From the NCBI RefSeq assembly GCF_023169965.1, contig NZ_AP025592.1:3658001-3722000 (forward strand): DNA of 64,000 nucleotides, read 5' to 3'. The notes below the pieces were generated by a model, which had not been told where the DNA came from, made no database searches, and saw only the letters and a program-made list of their open reading frames with translations. The translations under genes and the position numbers were made by a program. Positions 28,040-37,230 of this stretch are shown piece by piece. The DNA comes from Anaeromyxobacter paludicola. GTDB lineage: Bacteria; Myxococcota; Myxococcia; Myxococcales; Anaeromyxobacteraceae. Position 1 is the stretch's first letter. Each line of letters opens with the position of its first letter.

Positions 28040-29089
28040 TCAGAACGCCCGCTCGGTGAGCTGCTGCGCCGCCTCGGCGATGGCGCGGCGGTGGACGCCG
28101 TCGGGCACGCGCTCGAGGGCGGCCATGGCGCGGCCGGTGTGCTCGCGGGCGATGGCGCGGGCGGCCTCCACGCCGCCGGAGCGCTTCACGGCCTCGATGA
28201 CGTCGCCGGCGACGTCGTGGGCCTCGGCCTTGCCCTCGACCAGCGCCGAGAGGCGCTGCCGCAGGAGCGGCTCGGCCTCGCAGGCGCGGATGAGGGGCAG
28301 GGTGGCCTTGCCCTCGAGCAGGTCCGTGCCGAGCCGCTTGCCGAGCAGCTCGGGCGCGGCGGCGTAGTCGAGCGCGTCGTCCACGAGCTGGAAGGCGATG
28401 CCGATCCCCTCGCCGAAGACGCCGAGGGCGCGCGGCACCTCGCCGCGGATCCCGGCCGCCCAGGCGCCGGCGGCGGCGCTCCAGCCGAAGAGCGAGGCGG
28501 TCTTGCCCTCGACCACGTCGAAGTAGTCGCGCTCGGTGGCCTCGAAGCTCCCGCGGAGCGAGAGCTGCAGCACCTCGCCCTCGACGAGCCGGCGCATGGT
28601 GGCGAGCAGCGCCGGGAGCGCGGCCGGCCGGGCGTGCTGCTCGGCCACCAGCTCGAGCGCGCGGGTGAGGAGCCAGTCGCCGGTGAGCACCGAGACCGCG
28701 TTGCCCCAGATGACGCGCGAGGTCGGCTGGCCCCGGCGCATCGGGCCGTCGTCGATCACGTCGTCGTGCAGGAGCGTCGCCGAGTGGGTGAGCTCCGCGG
28801 CCACCGCGAACGGCACCGCGGTCGCGAGCTCCCCGCCGCAGGCGCCGCAGGCGAGCAGGGTGACGGTGGGCCGGATGCGCTTGCCGCCGGCGAGCACCAG
28901 GTGGCGGGCGGCGGCCTTGAGCGTCTCCTCGGCGTCGGCGGTGGCGCGCGAGAGCTGCTGCTCGAGGGCCATCAGCTCCTCGCCGAGGCGCGGCACCTCC
29001 TGCAGGGCCGCCTGCGCGCGCTCGGGGCGCGCCCCGCGCTCGGCGCTGGCGTCCAGCTGGGACAGGATGGCCTGCTCGGAGCTGCGCAT
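28040..29089 (-). CDS. Polyprenyl (trans-isoprenyl) diphosphate synthase
   Basis: 349 residues. The two Asp-rich Mg2+/substrate motifs are LLHDDVIDDGPMRRG (first DDxxD) and QLVDDALDYAA (second), with GGKRIRPTVTLLAC upstream. The residues before the first motif are Ala-Glu-Leu-Thr-His-Ser-Ala-Thr, small ones typical of long-chain (C35-C50) synthases of the IspB/HepT group. It would make the menaquinone side chain used by MqnP. Its promoter region carries the same palindrome as mqnM/mqnD, supporting this link. The ATG at 29089 follows GGGAGGGG. The exact chain length is not predictable. Confidence 0.88.
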   Translation of the reverse strand: MRSSEQAILSQLDASAERGARPERAQAALQEVPRLGEELMALEQQLSRATADAEETLKAAARHLVLAGGKRIRPTVTLLACGACGGELATAVPFAVAAELTHSATLLHDDVIDDGPMRRGQPTSRVIWGNAVSVLTGDWLLTRALELVAEQHARPAALPALLATMRRLVEGEVLQLSLRGSFEATERDYFDVVEGKTASLFGWSAAAGAWAAGIRGEVPRALGVFGEGIGIAFQLVDDALDYAAAPELLGKRLGTDLLEGKATLPLIRACEAEPLLRQRLSALVEGKAEAHDVAGDVIEAVKRSGGVEAARAIAREHTGRAMAALERVPDGVHRRAIAEAAQQLTERAF

Positions 29090-29111
29090 GAAGCGACCCC
29101 TCCCGGGGAAA

Positions 29112-29129
29112 GTTCAAGAAAAGTTGAAC
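29112..29129. promoter_or_regulatory. Palindromic operator GTTCAA-N6-TTGAAC upstream of the polyprenyl synthase
   Basis: GTTCAAGAAAAGTTGAAC shares the exact TTCAA-N6-TTGAA frame with 20159-20176. It lies over the predicted start of transcription, just downstream of the -10 element, where a bound repressor would block initiation. Confidence 0.55.
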
Positions 29130-29133
29130 GAGC

Positions 29134-29163
29134 CATATAGCGCGGCCCGGTGTCGCGGGTCAA
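29134..29163 (-). promoter_or_regulatory. Candidate sigma-70 promoter of the polyprenyl synthase gene
   Basis: On the minus strand TTGACC (29163-29158), an 18-nt spacer and TATATG (29139-29134). Predicted start near 29127, inside the palindrome at 29112-29129. Confidence 0.5.
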
Positions 29164-29338
29164 CGACGCGCCGTGCCGTTCGGGGCCCCTCCCGGCGCCC
29201 GGCACGGCGCGGGACGGAAGCGCGCTTCCTCCGCTGTGTCGCGCGGTTCCCACCGGCGGCGCCGCGGGCGCGGCGCGGAGGCGTGGCGCGAGGCGTGCAC
29301 GGGCAGGGCGCGCGGCTGGACGGCCGCGGAGGGTGCGA

Positions 29339-31459
29339 ATGCGCCACGTCTGGGCGGGGGTGCTCCTGGGCTCGCTCCTCGCGGGCTGCGGGGGAGGCGG
29401 GAAGGTCACGCAGAGCGGCGGCTGCCCGCCGGGGCAGCTGCAGGACGCGAGCGGGCGCTGCCTCGCGAGCTGCGACCCGGCGCAGACCTGCGGCGCCACC
29501 TGCTGCCCGTCGGGCCAGACCTGCCAGGCGGGCAACGTCTGCGGCGCGCCCGGCGGCTCCGGCCAGGCCTGCGGCGCCGGGGGGACCTGCGCCGACGGCA
29601 CCTTCTGCCTCGCCGGGACCTGCGTCGCCGCCGATCCGAAGTGCAGCTTCAAGCCGCCCCCCGGCCCGTTCCAGCCGCGCGTCGCCTGGCAGTGGACCGG
29701 CTCCAAGGACCAGCCGGCCTACGCGCAGGTGCTGATGACGCCGGTGGTGATCCCGCTGCACCGGCAGGCCGACGCCTTCACCGCCCCGGCGGTGGTCTTC
29801 AACGCCATCCTCGACGGGCTCGGCGCCGGCGACGCGGTGCCGGGCGTGATGCGCGCCGTGGACGGCCGGGACGGGACCGACCTCTGGTCGAGCGACCCCG
29901 CCCACCCGGTCAACGGGATGGCCGCCATCGCCGCCGGCGACCTCTTCGGCGACGGGAACACCGAGTTCGTCACCGCGCGCATGCCGGCCCAGATCCCCGG
30001 CACGCCCTCCTACGATCCGAAGACCGAGGGGCTCGTCGCCTTCGACGACACCGGCCGGTTCCTCTGGGAGCTGGCGGGCATCCCGGTGGAGTGGGGCGCG
30101 CCGGCGGTGGCGCGCTTCGGGCCGGGCGAGGCGCGGGTGGTGATCGGCGCGACGGTGGTGGACGCGCACGGCAAGCTCGTCTGCCAGGGCCAGTCCGGCA
30201 GCGGCAACAACCTCGGCTACGGCCCGCTCTCGGTGGTGGCCGACATCGACGGCGACGGCGTCCCGGACATCGTGGCGGGCAACGCGGTCTACGACCTCGC
30301 CTGCCAGCCCAAGCCCGGCTGGCCCAACGGCCAGCCCGACGGCGCGGTGGCGGTGGCCGACTTCACCGGCGAGGGCAAGCCGCAGATCGCGGTGGTCTCG
30401 GGGATCCCCAACGCCGCGCCCAACCCGCCCACGCTCTCGGTCCGGCTCCAGGACCGGACCGGCAAGGTGATCTGGGGGCCGGTGACGGTGGCCAACGGCG
30501 GCGCCGGGGGCGCGCCCACCGTGGCCGACTTCGACGGCGACGGCAAGCCGGAGATCGGCGTCGCCGCCCGCGCCGCCTACCGGGTGTTCAAGCCCTTCGC
30601 CGCGAACCCCATCCTCTGGGAGAAGCCGACCCAGGACACGAGCGACGTCACCGGCAGCTCGGTCTTCGACTTCACCCACGACGGGAAGGCCGAGGTGGTC
30701 TACGGGGACGAGTGCTACACGCGCGTCTACGACGGGACCACCGGCTCCATCGAGTTCGAGTCGCCCAACCCGAGCTGCACGGTCTACGAGAACCCGGTGA
30801 TCGCCGACGTGGACCGCGACGGCCGGGCCGAGATCGTGGTGGCCACCAACAGCGTCTGCAACATCACCTGCCCGTGGGGCGCGCACCAGGGCTCGGGGCG
30901 GCACGGCGTCACCGTCTTCAAGGATCTCCGCGACCACTGGGTCTCGACGCGGGCGGTCTGGAACCAGCACAGCTACCACGTCACCAACGTGAACGAGGAC
31001 GGCAGCCTGCCCTGGCCGGAGCAGGACAACTGGACCACCCCCGGCCTCGACGACTACCGGATGAACGTGATCGGCAACCCCGACTACTCGGCGCCCGACC
31101 TCGCCGCCGACCCGCTCGCCGACGTCTCGCTCGACCGCTCCGCCTGCCCCGCCTCCCTCACGGTCGCGGTGCGCGTCTGGAACCGGGGCGCGGTGCTCGT
31201 GACCGCCGGCGTGCCCATCGCGGTCTACCAGGGCGCCGCCGGGGGGGCGCTGCTCGCCACCGCCAGGACCGCCGGCGCCATCAAGCCGGGGGCGTTCGAG
31301 AGCGTCTCGATCCCGCTCGCCGGCCCGGCCTCGGCGCCGGCCACGGTGACGGTGGTGCTGAACGACGACGGCACGGGGCAGGGCGTGGTGGGCGAGTGCC
31401 GGCGCGACAACAACGCCGTCGCCGTCCCGGGCGCCTACTGCCCGGCCGGGGGGAAGTGA
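29339..31459 (+). CDS. FG-GAP/VCBS-repeat lipoprotein
   Basis: 706 residues. An N-terminal lipoprotein signal (VWAGVLLGSLLAGC) is followed by a Cys-rich segment of about 80 residues with about sixteen Cys (for example CGATCCPSGQTC), then beta-propeller-like FG-GAP repeats with Ca-binding D-x-D-x-D-G loops (DIDGDGVPDIVAG, DFDGDGKPEIGVA, DVDRDGRAEIVVA). The C-terminal about 120 residues look like a CARDB/Ig-like domain (SLTVAVRVWNRGAVLVTAGVPIAVY). Such proteins are outer-surface lipoproteins thought to mediate binding; no enzymatic motif is visible. The ATG at 29339 has GGAGGG upstream. The 3' end overlaps the convergent kinase gene by 25 bp. Confidence 0.82.
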   Translation: MRHVWAGVLLGSLLAGCGGGGKVTQSGGCPPGQLQDASGRCLASCDPAQTCGATCCPSGQTCQAGNVCGAPGGSGQACGAGGTCADGTFCLAGTCVAADPKCSFKPPPGPFQPRVAWQWTGSKDQPAYAQVLMTPVVIPLHRQADAFTAPAVVFNAILDGLGAGDAVPGVMRAVDGRDGTDLWSSDPAHPVNGMAAIAAGDLFGDGNTEFVTARMPAQIPGTPSYDPKTEGLVAFDDTGRFLWELAGIPVEWGAPAVARFGPGEARVVIGATVVDAHGKLVCQGQSGSGNNLGYGPLSVVADIDGDGVPDIVAGNAVYDLACQPKPGWPNGQPDGAVAVADFTGEGKPQIAVVSGIPNAAPNPPTLSVRLQDRTGKVIWGPVTVANGGAGGAPTVADFDGDGKPEIGVAARAAYRVFKPFAANPILWEKPTQDTSDVTGSSVFDFTHDGKAEVVYGDECYTRVYDGTTGSIEFESPNPSCTVYENPVIADVDRDGRAEIVVATNSVCNITCPWGAHQGSGRHGVTVFKDLRDHWVSTRAVWNQHSYHVTNVNEDGSLPWPEQDNWTTPGLDDYRMNVIGNPDYSAPDLAADPLADVSLDRSACPASLTVAVRVWNRGAVLVTAGVPIAVYQGAAGGALLATARTAGAIKPGAFESVSIPLAGPASAPATVTVVLNDDGTGQGVVGECRRDNNAVAVPGAYCPAGGK

Positions 31460-33012
31460 GGCGCCCGCGCCGCGAGCAGGCTTCGCAGGCGCGCGAGGTC
31501 GAGCGGCTTCTCGAGCCGCTCGTTCGGGAGCAGCGCCAGGGCCTCGCGCTCGGCCCCGGCGAACGCGCCGCCGCTCACGAACACCAGGTCGCGCGCGGCG
31601 GCCGGGTCGAGCTGCGCCAGCGCCGCGTGGAACTGCGTCCCGGTCATCTGCGGCATCATCACGTCGCAGAGCACGAGGTCGAACCGCTCTCCCGCCGCGA
31701 ACCGCTGCAGCGCCTGCCGCCCGGCGGTCTCGCAGACCACCTCGGCGAAGCCGTGCAGCGCCCGGCGCACCGCGCGGCCGATGCCCTCCTCGTCGTCGAG
31801 CAGCAGCACGCGCGGGAGGCGGGCCGGGGCGGCGCCCGGCGGCGCGTCGCGCGGCGCGGCGGGGCGGGCCAGGGGCAGGCGGGCCTGGAAGACGTTCCGG
31901 CCGCGCCCGCTATCGGCCGTGAGCTCTCCGCCCATCCCGCAGACCAGGGTGCGGCAGATCGAGAGCCCGAGCCCCGCCCCGGCGCCGTCGGCGCGGGTGA
32001 CGGTGAACGGCTCGAAGACGCGCGGGAGCGCCCGCTCCGGGACGGCCGGGCCGGTGTCGGTCACCTCGAGCACCGCCTGGTCGCCCTCCGCGCGCGCGGC
32101 GACCTGGATGAGGTGCCGCTCACGCTCCCCGGGGCGGATGGCGAGGGCGGCGTTGAGCAGGAGGTGGAGCGCCACCTGCCCGAGCCGCGCCGGGTCCCCG
32201 CGCACCACCGGCGCCTCGTCCAGGTCGAGCTCGAGCCGGGCGCGGTGGCGGATCTCGTTCCCGGCCAGCGCGAGCGCCCCCTCGACCACCCCGTGCAGCT
32301 CCACCGCCGCGAGCCGCTCGTCGGCCGGCTGCGAGAGCTGGCGCAGCTCGCGCACCACGCGGTGGACGCGCCGGGCCCCCTCGAGCGCGTCGGCCACCGC
32401 CTCCGCGAGCGCGCGCACCTGCTCGAACCCCGGCGGGCCGCCGGTGGCGAGCGCCGCGAGCTCGCGCTCGACGTAGGAGAGGTTCGAGAGGACGTACGAG
32501 AGCGGGTTGTTGAGCTCGTGCGCCAGCCCCCCGGCGAGCGCGCCCAGGGTGGCGAGCCGGTCCGAGGCGGCGAGCTCGCGCAGCATCCGCTCCCGCTCCT
32601 CGCGCGCCCGCTGCCGCTCGCTCACGTCGAGCGCGAGGACGAGCTCGCACCGGCGGTCGCCCAGCTCGAGCCCGTGGTTCAGGATCTCCACCGGGAACAC
32701 CGTCCCGTCCTTCCGCCGGTGGCGCCAGACGCCGGCGGAGGTGGAGCCGCACGGCTGGGCCTGGTGCAGCCACGTCTCGAGCGGCCCGACGTCCTCGCGC
32801 GGGCGGATGTCCCGCAGGGTCATGGAGAGGAACTCGGCCCGGCTGTAGCCGTAGCGCGCGACGGCCGCGTCGTTCACCGCCACGAAGGCGAGCGTCGCCC
32901 GCTCGAAGACCCACATCGGGTTCGGGTTGTTCTCGAACAGCAGCGTGGCGGGCGCGCCGGCGAGCGGATCGCCGTCGAGCGTCGTCGAGCTCTCCCCCGG
33001 GTCGTTGCGCAA
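31435..33012 (-). CDS. Soluble hybrid histidine kinase (PAS-HisKA-HATPase-REC)
   Basis: 525 residues with no membrane segment. A PAS domain (about 20-135) precedes the phospho-acceptor His in LAHELNNPLSYVLSNL, an N box in LLLNAALAI, a G box in GAGAGLGLSICR, and a C-terminal receiver domain (about 400-520) with DD in LLLDDEEGIG, the phospho-Asp in LVLCDVMMPQMTG and the Lys in NERLEKPLD. It would autophosphorylate and pass phosphate to its own receiver; no DNA-binding output is attached. The start is a TTG preceded by GGGGGA; no upstream ATG is available. It is related to the two membrane kinases downstream on the same strand. Confidence 0.85.
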   Translation of the reverse strand: MRNDPGESSTTLDGDPLAGAPATLLFENNPNPMWVFERATLAFVAVNDAAVARYGYSRAEFLSMTLRDIRPREDVGPLETWLHQAQPCGSTSAGVWRHRRKDGTVFPVEILNHGLELGDRRCELVLALDVSERQRAREERERMLRELAASDRLATLGALAGGLAHELNNPLSYVLSNLSYVERELAALATGGPPGFEQVRALAEAVADALEGARRVHRVVRELRQLSQPADERLAAVELHGVVEGALALAGNEIRHRARLELDLDEAPVVRGDPARLGQVALHLLLNAALAIRPGERERHLIQVAARAEGDQAVLEVTDTGPAVPERALPRVFEPFTVTRADGAGAGLGLSICRTLVCGMGGELTADSGRGRNVFQARLPLARPAAPRDAPPGAAPARLPRVLLLDDEEGIGRAVRRALHGFAEVVCETAGRQALQRFAAGERFDLVLCDVMMPQMTGTQFHAALAQLDPAAARDLVFVSGGAFAGAEREALALLPNERLEKPLDLARLRSLLAARAPHFPPAGQ

Positions 33013-33135
33013 TCGATCCCCCGATCTCGAACGCAGCGTCCCTGCCTTTCTAGCAGATGGGACGGCCGCGCCGCCTCCGGACGAGCGGCGCCGCCTCGCG
33101 CACCTCGGCCTACACGGCGCCGGCCCCGCCCGTGC

Positions 33136-33141
33136 TAGGGT
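33136..33141 (+). promoter_or_regulatory. -10-like hexamer close to the truA start
   Basis: TAGGGT ends 8 nt before the ATG; no Shine-Dalgarno is visible, suggesting a leaderless mRNA. Confidence 0.3.
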
Positions 33142-33149
33142 CCGCCCCC

Positions 33150-33899
33150 ATGGCGGCGGTGAAGCTCATCCTCGAGTACGACGGCACGCGCTACGCCGGC
33201 TGGCAGGTGCAGCCGAACGGCCCCTCGATCCAGGCCGAGGTGGAGCGGGCGCTCTCCACCCTCCACAAGGGCCCGCGGCGCGTCACCGCCTCCGGGCGCA
33301 CCGACGCCGGCGTCCACGCGCGCGGGCAGGTGGCGAGCTTCCAGGAGGAGCGGCCGCTGCCGGTGAAGGCCTACGTGCTCGGGATGAACGCGCTCCTGCC
33401 CGAGGACATCGCCGTCCGCGAGGCGGCGCTGCTGCCCGACGGGTTCGACGCCCGGCGCAGCGCGCGGGGCAAGCGCTACCGCTACCGGATCGAGAACCGG
33501 CCCGGGCGCGCCCCGCTCTCCCGGCTCCAGTCCTGGCAGGTCTTCCGCCCGCTCGACGCGGACGCGATGCGCGCCGCCGCCGCGCAGCTCCTCGGGCGCC
33601 ACGACTTCGGGGCCTTCCGGGCCTCGGACTGCGAGGCGGCCCACGCCGTCCGCGAGCTGCGCCGGCTCGACGTGCTCGGGGAGCGCGGCGGGACGATCGA
33701 GGTGGTCGCCGAGGCCACCGCGTTCCTGAAGCACATGGTGCGGAACCTGGTGGGCACGCTGGTGGAGTGCGGCCTCGGGCGGCGCGACCCGGCCGGCATG
33801 GCGGCGCTGCTCGCCTCGCGCGACCGGACCCGCGCCGGCGCGACCGCGCCGCCGCAGGGACTCTGCCTCGAGGAGGTCTTCTACGAGGACCCGCCCTAG
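33150..33899 (+). CDS. truA: tRNA pseudouridine(38-40) synthase TruA
   Basis: 249 residues, the normal length. The catalytic Asp lies in ASGRTDAGVHARGQVASF (about residue 53), preceded by the family start LILEYDGTRYAGWQVQPNGPSIQ, and followed by LLGRHDFGAFRASDCE and FLKHMVRNLVGTLVECG. It isomerises uridines 38-40 in the anticodon arm of tRNAs. It is a single-gene unit between a convergent-side kinase gene and a degraded region. The longer open frame upstream is non-homologous, so the ATG at 33150 is chosen. Confidence 0.94.
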   Translation: MAAVKLILEYDGTRYAGWQVQPNGPSIQAEVERALSTLHKGPRRVTASGRTDAGVHARGQVASFQEERPLPVKAYVLGMNALLPEDIAVREAALLPDGFDARRSARGKRYRYRIENRPGRAPLSRLQSWQVFRPLDADAMRAAAAQLLGRHDFGAFRASDCEAAHAVRELRRLDVLGERGGTIEVVAEATAFLKHMVRNLVGTLVECGLGRRDPAGMAALLASRDRTRAGATAPPQGLCLEEVFYEDPP

Positions 33900-34056
33900 G
33901 CGCAAGCCGGTCACTTGAGGATTTCCGCCGTAGCTCCCCTCAGGTGGCGCGGGTCGGCTCGCGCGCCGGCCCGCAGCACGGGCTTCGGCCAGTCCGCCGG
34001 CGTCAGTCTGCTCCGACCAACGGCCCCGCCCAGCGAGCGGCCTTTGGGCCGAGAGC

Positions 34057-34311
34057 TGCCCGGCTCGCCGCAGGCTCGAGTTCCACCACCAACGGGTCGC
34101 CTTCGCGAAGGGCGGGGAGGCGACGGCCGACAACATCTGCCTGCGCTGTGCCGCCCACCATGGGCTCGCGACCGAGCACGAGTTCGGCCGCGAGCACGTC
34201 GCCCGACGCGTCGCCGAGGCCCGGCAAGCGCGCGAGCGCCGCCGCGTTGCCAAGGCGCCGTCCCCGGGGACGGCGTTCACCACCTCATCTTTCGCGTTCG
34301 GCCCGACCTGA
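34057..34311 (+). pseudogene. Remnant of an HNH endonuclease (C-terminal part)
   Basis: In frame 1 the sequence reads CPARRRLEFHHQRVAFAKGG, then EATADNICLRCAAHHGL and EHEFGREHVARRVAEARQA, the HNH core (His-His, Asn, C-terminal His) and tail common in stand-alone HNH nucleases of this lineage. There is no start codon or upstream homologous sequence, and the frame continues past the tail before stopping at 34309-34311, so it is a truncated relic. The rest of the 760-bp gap 33900-34659 shows nothing I recognise. Confidence 0.65.
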
Positions 34312-34659
34312 CCGATGCGCGGGGCGCGTGCAGCTCCGTGCTCCATCCGCCGGTTCCTCCCACCGCGCGCGGCGGGACGAGCTTCCGTGAGTGTTCCTCA
34401 TCTCGCGGGCGCGGCCTCGTTGCACGGGCCCCCGCGCTCGGGCGCACAGACTCCGTCCGGCGAGGCGGCGGCGCCGCCGCCGAGCTCGGCGCCAACGGTC
34501 GCGCGGGTCCCTTCCCTCGTAGTCTTTGCCCAAGACCCGCTCGCTGGGGGGCCGTCGATCGAAGCAGACGCACGCCGGCGGACTGGCTGGCGCGCGAGCC
34601 GAGGCCGCATCCCCTGACAGCGAGGGACAGCGGAAGTCACTGAGTGAACGGCATTGGCC

Positions 34660-37149
34660 CTAGGCGGCCGGCGCGGCCTCGAGCAGCTCCGCCACCTTGC
34701 GGCGCAGCGCCCCCGTGTCGAACGGCTTCTCCATCCAGCGGCCGGGGTTCTCCTCGAGGAAGCGCCGCGCGTTCGGGGTGAAGGCGCCGCCGGTCAGGAA
34801 CAGGACCCGCCCGGCCAGGGCCGGGTCGGCCTGCCGCAGCGCCTCGTAGCACTCCATGCCCGAGATGCCGGGCATCACCAGGTCGAGGAGGACGAGGTCG
34901 AAGCGCTCCCCGCCCTGGATCCTCGCGAGGGCCTCGCGGGGGTCCGAGAGCGCCACCACCTCGTGGTCCTCCTCGAGGGTCCGCTGCACCGAGCGGCAGA
35001 CGAACGGCTCGTCGTCCACCACCAGCAGGCGGCCGCGGCGGCCCGTGGCGCCCGGCGCCGCGGCGGCGGGGACGGCCGGGCGCTCCTCGGCGCGGGCCGC
35101 CAGGGTCACGGTGAAGGTGGTGCCGCGCCCGACCGCGCTCTGCACGCCGATGGTGCCGCCCATCGCCTCCACGAGCCCGTGGCAGATGGCGAGCCCGAGC
35201 CCCGAGCCCTCGCCGACCGGCTTGGTGGTGAAGAACGGGTCGAACACGTGCTCCAGGTGGTGCGAGGGGATCCCGATCCCGGTGTCGCTGACCGTGAGCT
35301 CCACCCGGCCGTCCGGGAGGGTCCGGGTGGCCACGCGGATCTCGTTCTCCGACGGGCGCCCCTCCGGCACCGCCTGGATGGCGTTGATCACGAGGTTCAG
35401 CACCACCTGCGCGAGCTCGTGCTCGCTCCCCGTCACCGGCGGCGTCTCGCCGAGCTCGCTCACGAGCCGCGCCCGGGGCCGCGCCTGCGCCTGCGCCATC
35501 CGGACCGCCGCCTGGGCCGCCTCGCGCAGGTCGGCGCGGCCGTGCTCCTCCCGCTCCCGCCGGCTGAAGGTGCGGAGGCTGCGGACGATCTCGCCGATGC
35601 GACGGGCTCCGTCGCGCGCCTCGTCCAGGACGTCGCGGGTGGTCGCGAGGTCGGCCTCCAGCCCCGGCCCCCGCGGCGGGAGCTGCCGCTCGAGGTACTC
35701 GAGGTTGGTGAGCAGGTAGGAGAGCGGGTTGTTGATCTCGTGGGCCACGCCGGCCGCGAGGGTGCCGATCGAGGCGAGCCGGTCGGCGAAGGTGAGCTGC
35801 GCCTGGAGCCGGAGCCGCTCCACCTCCGCGGCCTGGCGCTCGCTCATGTCGCGCCCCACGCCGAGCAGGATGCGCGCGCCGCCGGCCGCGAAGACCCGGC
35901 TGCTGAACTCCACCGGGAAGGTGCTGCCGTCCTTGCGCCGGTGGCGGGTCTCGAACCGGATGGCGCCCTCCCGGCAGGCGCGGGCGAAGTCCGGCTCCCA
36001 GTCGTCGGGGCGGGCCTGGAGCGCCGCGGCGGGACGGCCGACGAGCTCCTCGCGGGCGTAGCCGTAGGCCTGGAGGGCGCGGTCGTTGGCCTCCAGGATG
36101 GCGCCGTCCTCGGCGACGACCACCACGATGTCGTTCACCTGGTCGAGCAGCGCCCGGAGCCGCAGCTTCTCCGACTCCTGGGCGGCGGTCTGCGCCCGGC
36201 GCCGCTCCTCCGCGCGCAGCGCCTGCCACCAGGCGAGCAGCAGCGCGCCCGAGAGCAGGAGGATCACGGCGACGCCGCCCGCGAGCTGCTCGGCGCGGAG
36301 CCGGGCCGGCGCGAACATCTCCGCCCGGTCCACCTTGTTCGAGAGGTACCAGTCCGAGCCGGGGACGTGCCGGAGCGCCGCGATGACCTCCGCCCCGCGG
36401 TAGTCGTGCGTCTCCACCACGCCGGTCTCGCCGCGGACGGCGCGCGGGCCGGGCGGCTCGCTGGCCGGATCCATCTCGACCCGCCCGGGCGAGTAGCGCA
36501 GGCGGGTGATGGTGACGATCCGGTCGCCCTCGCGGCGCACCAGCGCCGGCTCGGCGCTGGAGCCCGGGCGCGGCCACACCATCACGATGGGGGTGAGGCT
36601 CCGCTCGGCGTCGAAGTGGACCACCAGCCCGGCGCCGGCGGCCCGCCTGAAGGGCGACACCAGCGTGAGCCTGGGGCTGGCCCGCTCGGAGCCGGAGAAG
36701 ACCGTGAGGCCGCGGGGCCGGGCGCGGGCGAGGAGCTCCAGGTCCTCGGCGCCGGGCGCGCTCGCGCCGGGCGCCGAGAGCAGCGTCCGCCCGTCGGCCC
36801 CGACCAGCTCGACCGCGGTGGCGCCCTGCCGCCGCGCGATGGCCCAGAGGGTCGCCCGGAGCTCGTCGGCCGTCGCCGTCGAGGTCCCGCGCGCCACCGC
36901 CGCGATGGCCCGCCCGAGGAAGGGGTCCTCGTCGAGGTCGTCCCACTCGCGGAGCCGCTGCTCGCGCCAGGCGACGAGCTGCTCGACCTTGATGTCGGCG
37001 ATGGTCGAGAGCTCGCGCTCGACCTGGGCGCGGAGGTCGCGGCGGAAGGCGCGCAGGTGGAGCGCGCCGCCGCCCGACAGCGAGAGCGCCAGGAACGCGA
37101 AGATGGCGAGCGGCATCGCCCAGGCCCGGCGGTGCGACGTGTCGCGCAT
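34660..37149 (-). CDS. Membrane hybrid histidine kinase (sensor-PAS-HisKA-HATPase-REC)
   Basis: 829 residues. TM1 is about 11-32 and TM2 about 289-308, framing a periplasmic sensor region of about 250 residues. Cytoplasmic modules are PAS (about 320-435), the DHp helix with His470 in VAHEINNPLSYLLTNLEYLE, an ATPase domain (N box LVINA, G boxes DTGIGIP and GEGSGLGLAI) and a C-terminal receiver with VVDDEP, phospho-Asp756 in LVLLDLVMP and Lys808 in RWMEKPFD. No DNA-binding output. The ATG at 37149 has GGGAGGA upstream. It lies 81 bp after a paralogue with the same layout, so the pair probably arose by duplication. The sensed signal is unknown. Confidence 0.87.
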   Translation of the reverse strand: MRDTSHRRAWAMPLAIFAFLALSLSGGGALHLRAFRRDLRAQVERELSTIADIKVEQLVAWREQRLREWDDLDEDPFLGRAIAAVARGTSTATADELRATLWAIARRQGATAVELVGADGRTLLSAPGASAPGAEDLELLARARPRGLTVFSGSERASPRLTLVSPFRRAAGAGLVVHFDAERSLTPIVMVWPRPGSSAEPALVRREGDRIVTITRLRYSPGRVEMDPASEPPGPRAVRGETGVVETHDYRGAEVIAALRHVPGSDWYLSNKVDRAEMFAPARLRAEQLAGGVAVILLLSGALLLAWWQALRAEERRRAQTAAQESEKLRLRALLDQVNDIVVVVAEDGAILEANDRALQAYGYAREELVGRPAAALQARPDDWEPDFARACREGAIRFETRHRRKDGSTFPVEFSSRVFAAGGARILLGVGRDMSERQAAEVERLRLQAQLTFADRLASIGTLAAGVAHEINNPLSYLLTNLEYLERQLPPRGPGLEADLATTRDVLDEARDGARRIGEIVRSLRTFSRREREEHGRADLREAAQAAVRMAQAQARPRARLVSELGETPPVTGSEHELAQVVLNLVINAIQAVPEGRPSENEIRVATRTLPDGRVELTVSDTGIGIPSHHLEHVFDPFFTTKPVGEGSGLGLAICHGLVEAMGGTIGVQSAVGRGTTFTVTLAARAEERPAVPAAAAPGATGRRGRLLVVDDEPFVCRSVQRTLEEDHEVVALSDPREALARIQGGERFDLVLLDLVMPGISGMECYEALRQADPALAGRVLFLTGGAFTPNARRFLEENPGRWMEKPFDTGALRRKVAELLEAAPAA

Positions 37150-37230
37150 GCGCGTCCTCCCGGCGGTTCGGACGAAGGTCTCGACCGGCCCAGGATAGCC
37201 CAGCCGGCGACGCGAGGCGCGGGCCAACGG

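Noticed and set aside
29171-29215. GCCGTGCC...GGCACGGC inverted repeat upstream of the FG-GAP lipoprotein
   Set aside because: Long loop, no U-tract and no nearby upstream stop on either strand to terminate; too common in this GC-rich DNA to call.
33915-34643. Plus- and minus-strand open frames in the gap after truA
   Set aside because: Arg/Pro-rich without domains or ribosome-binding sites; the only homologous signal there is the HNH remnant in another frame.
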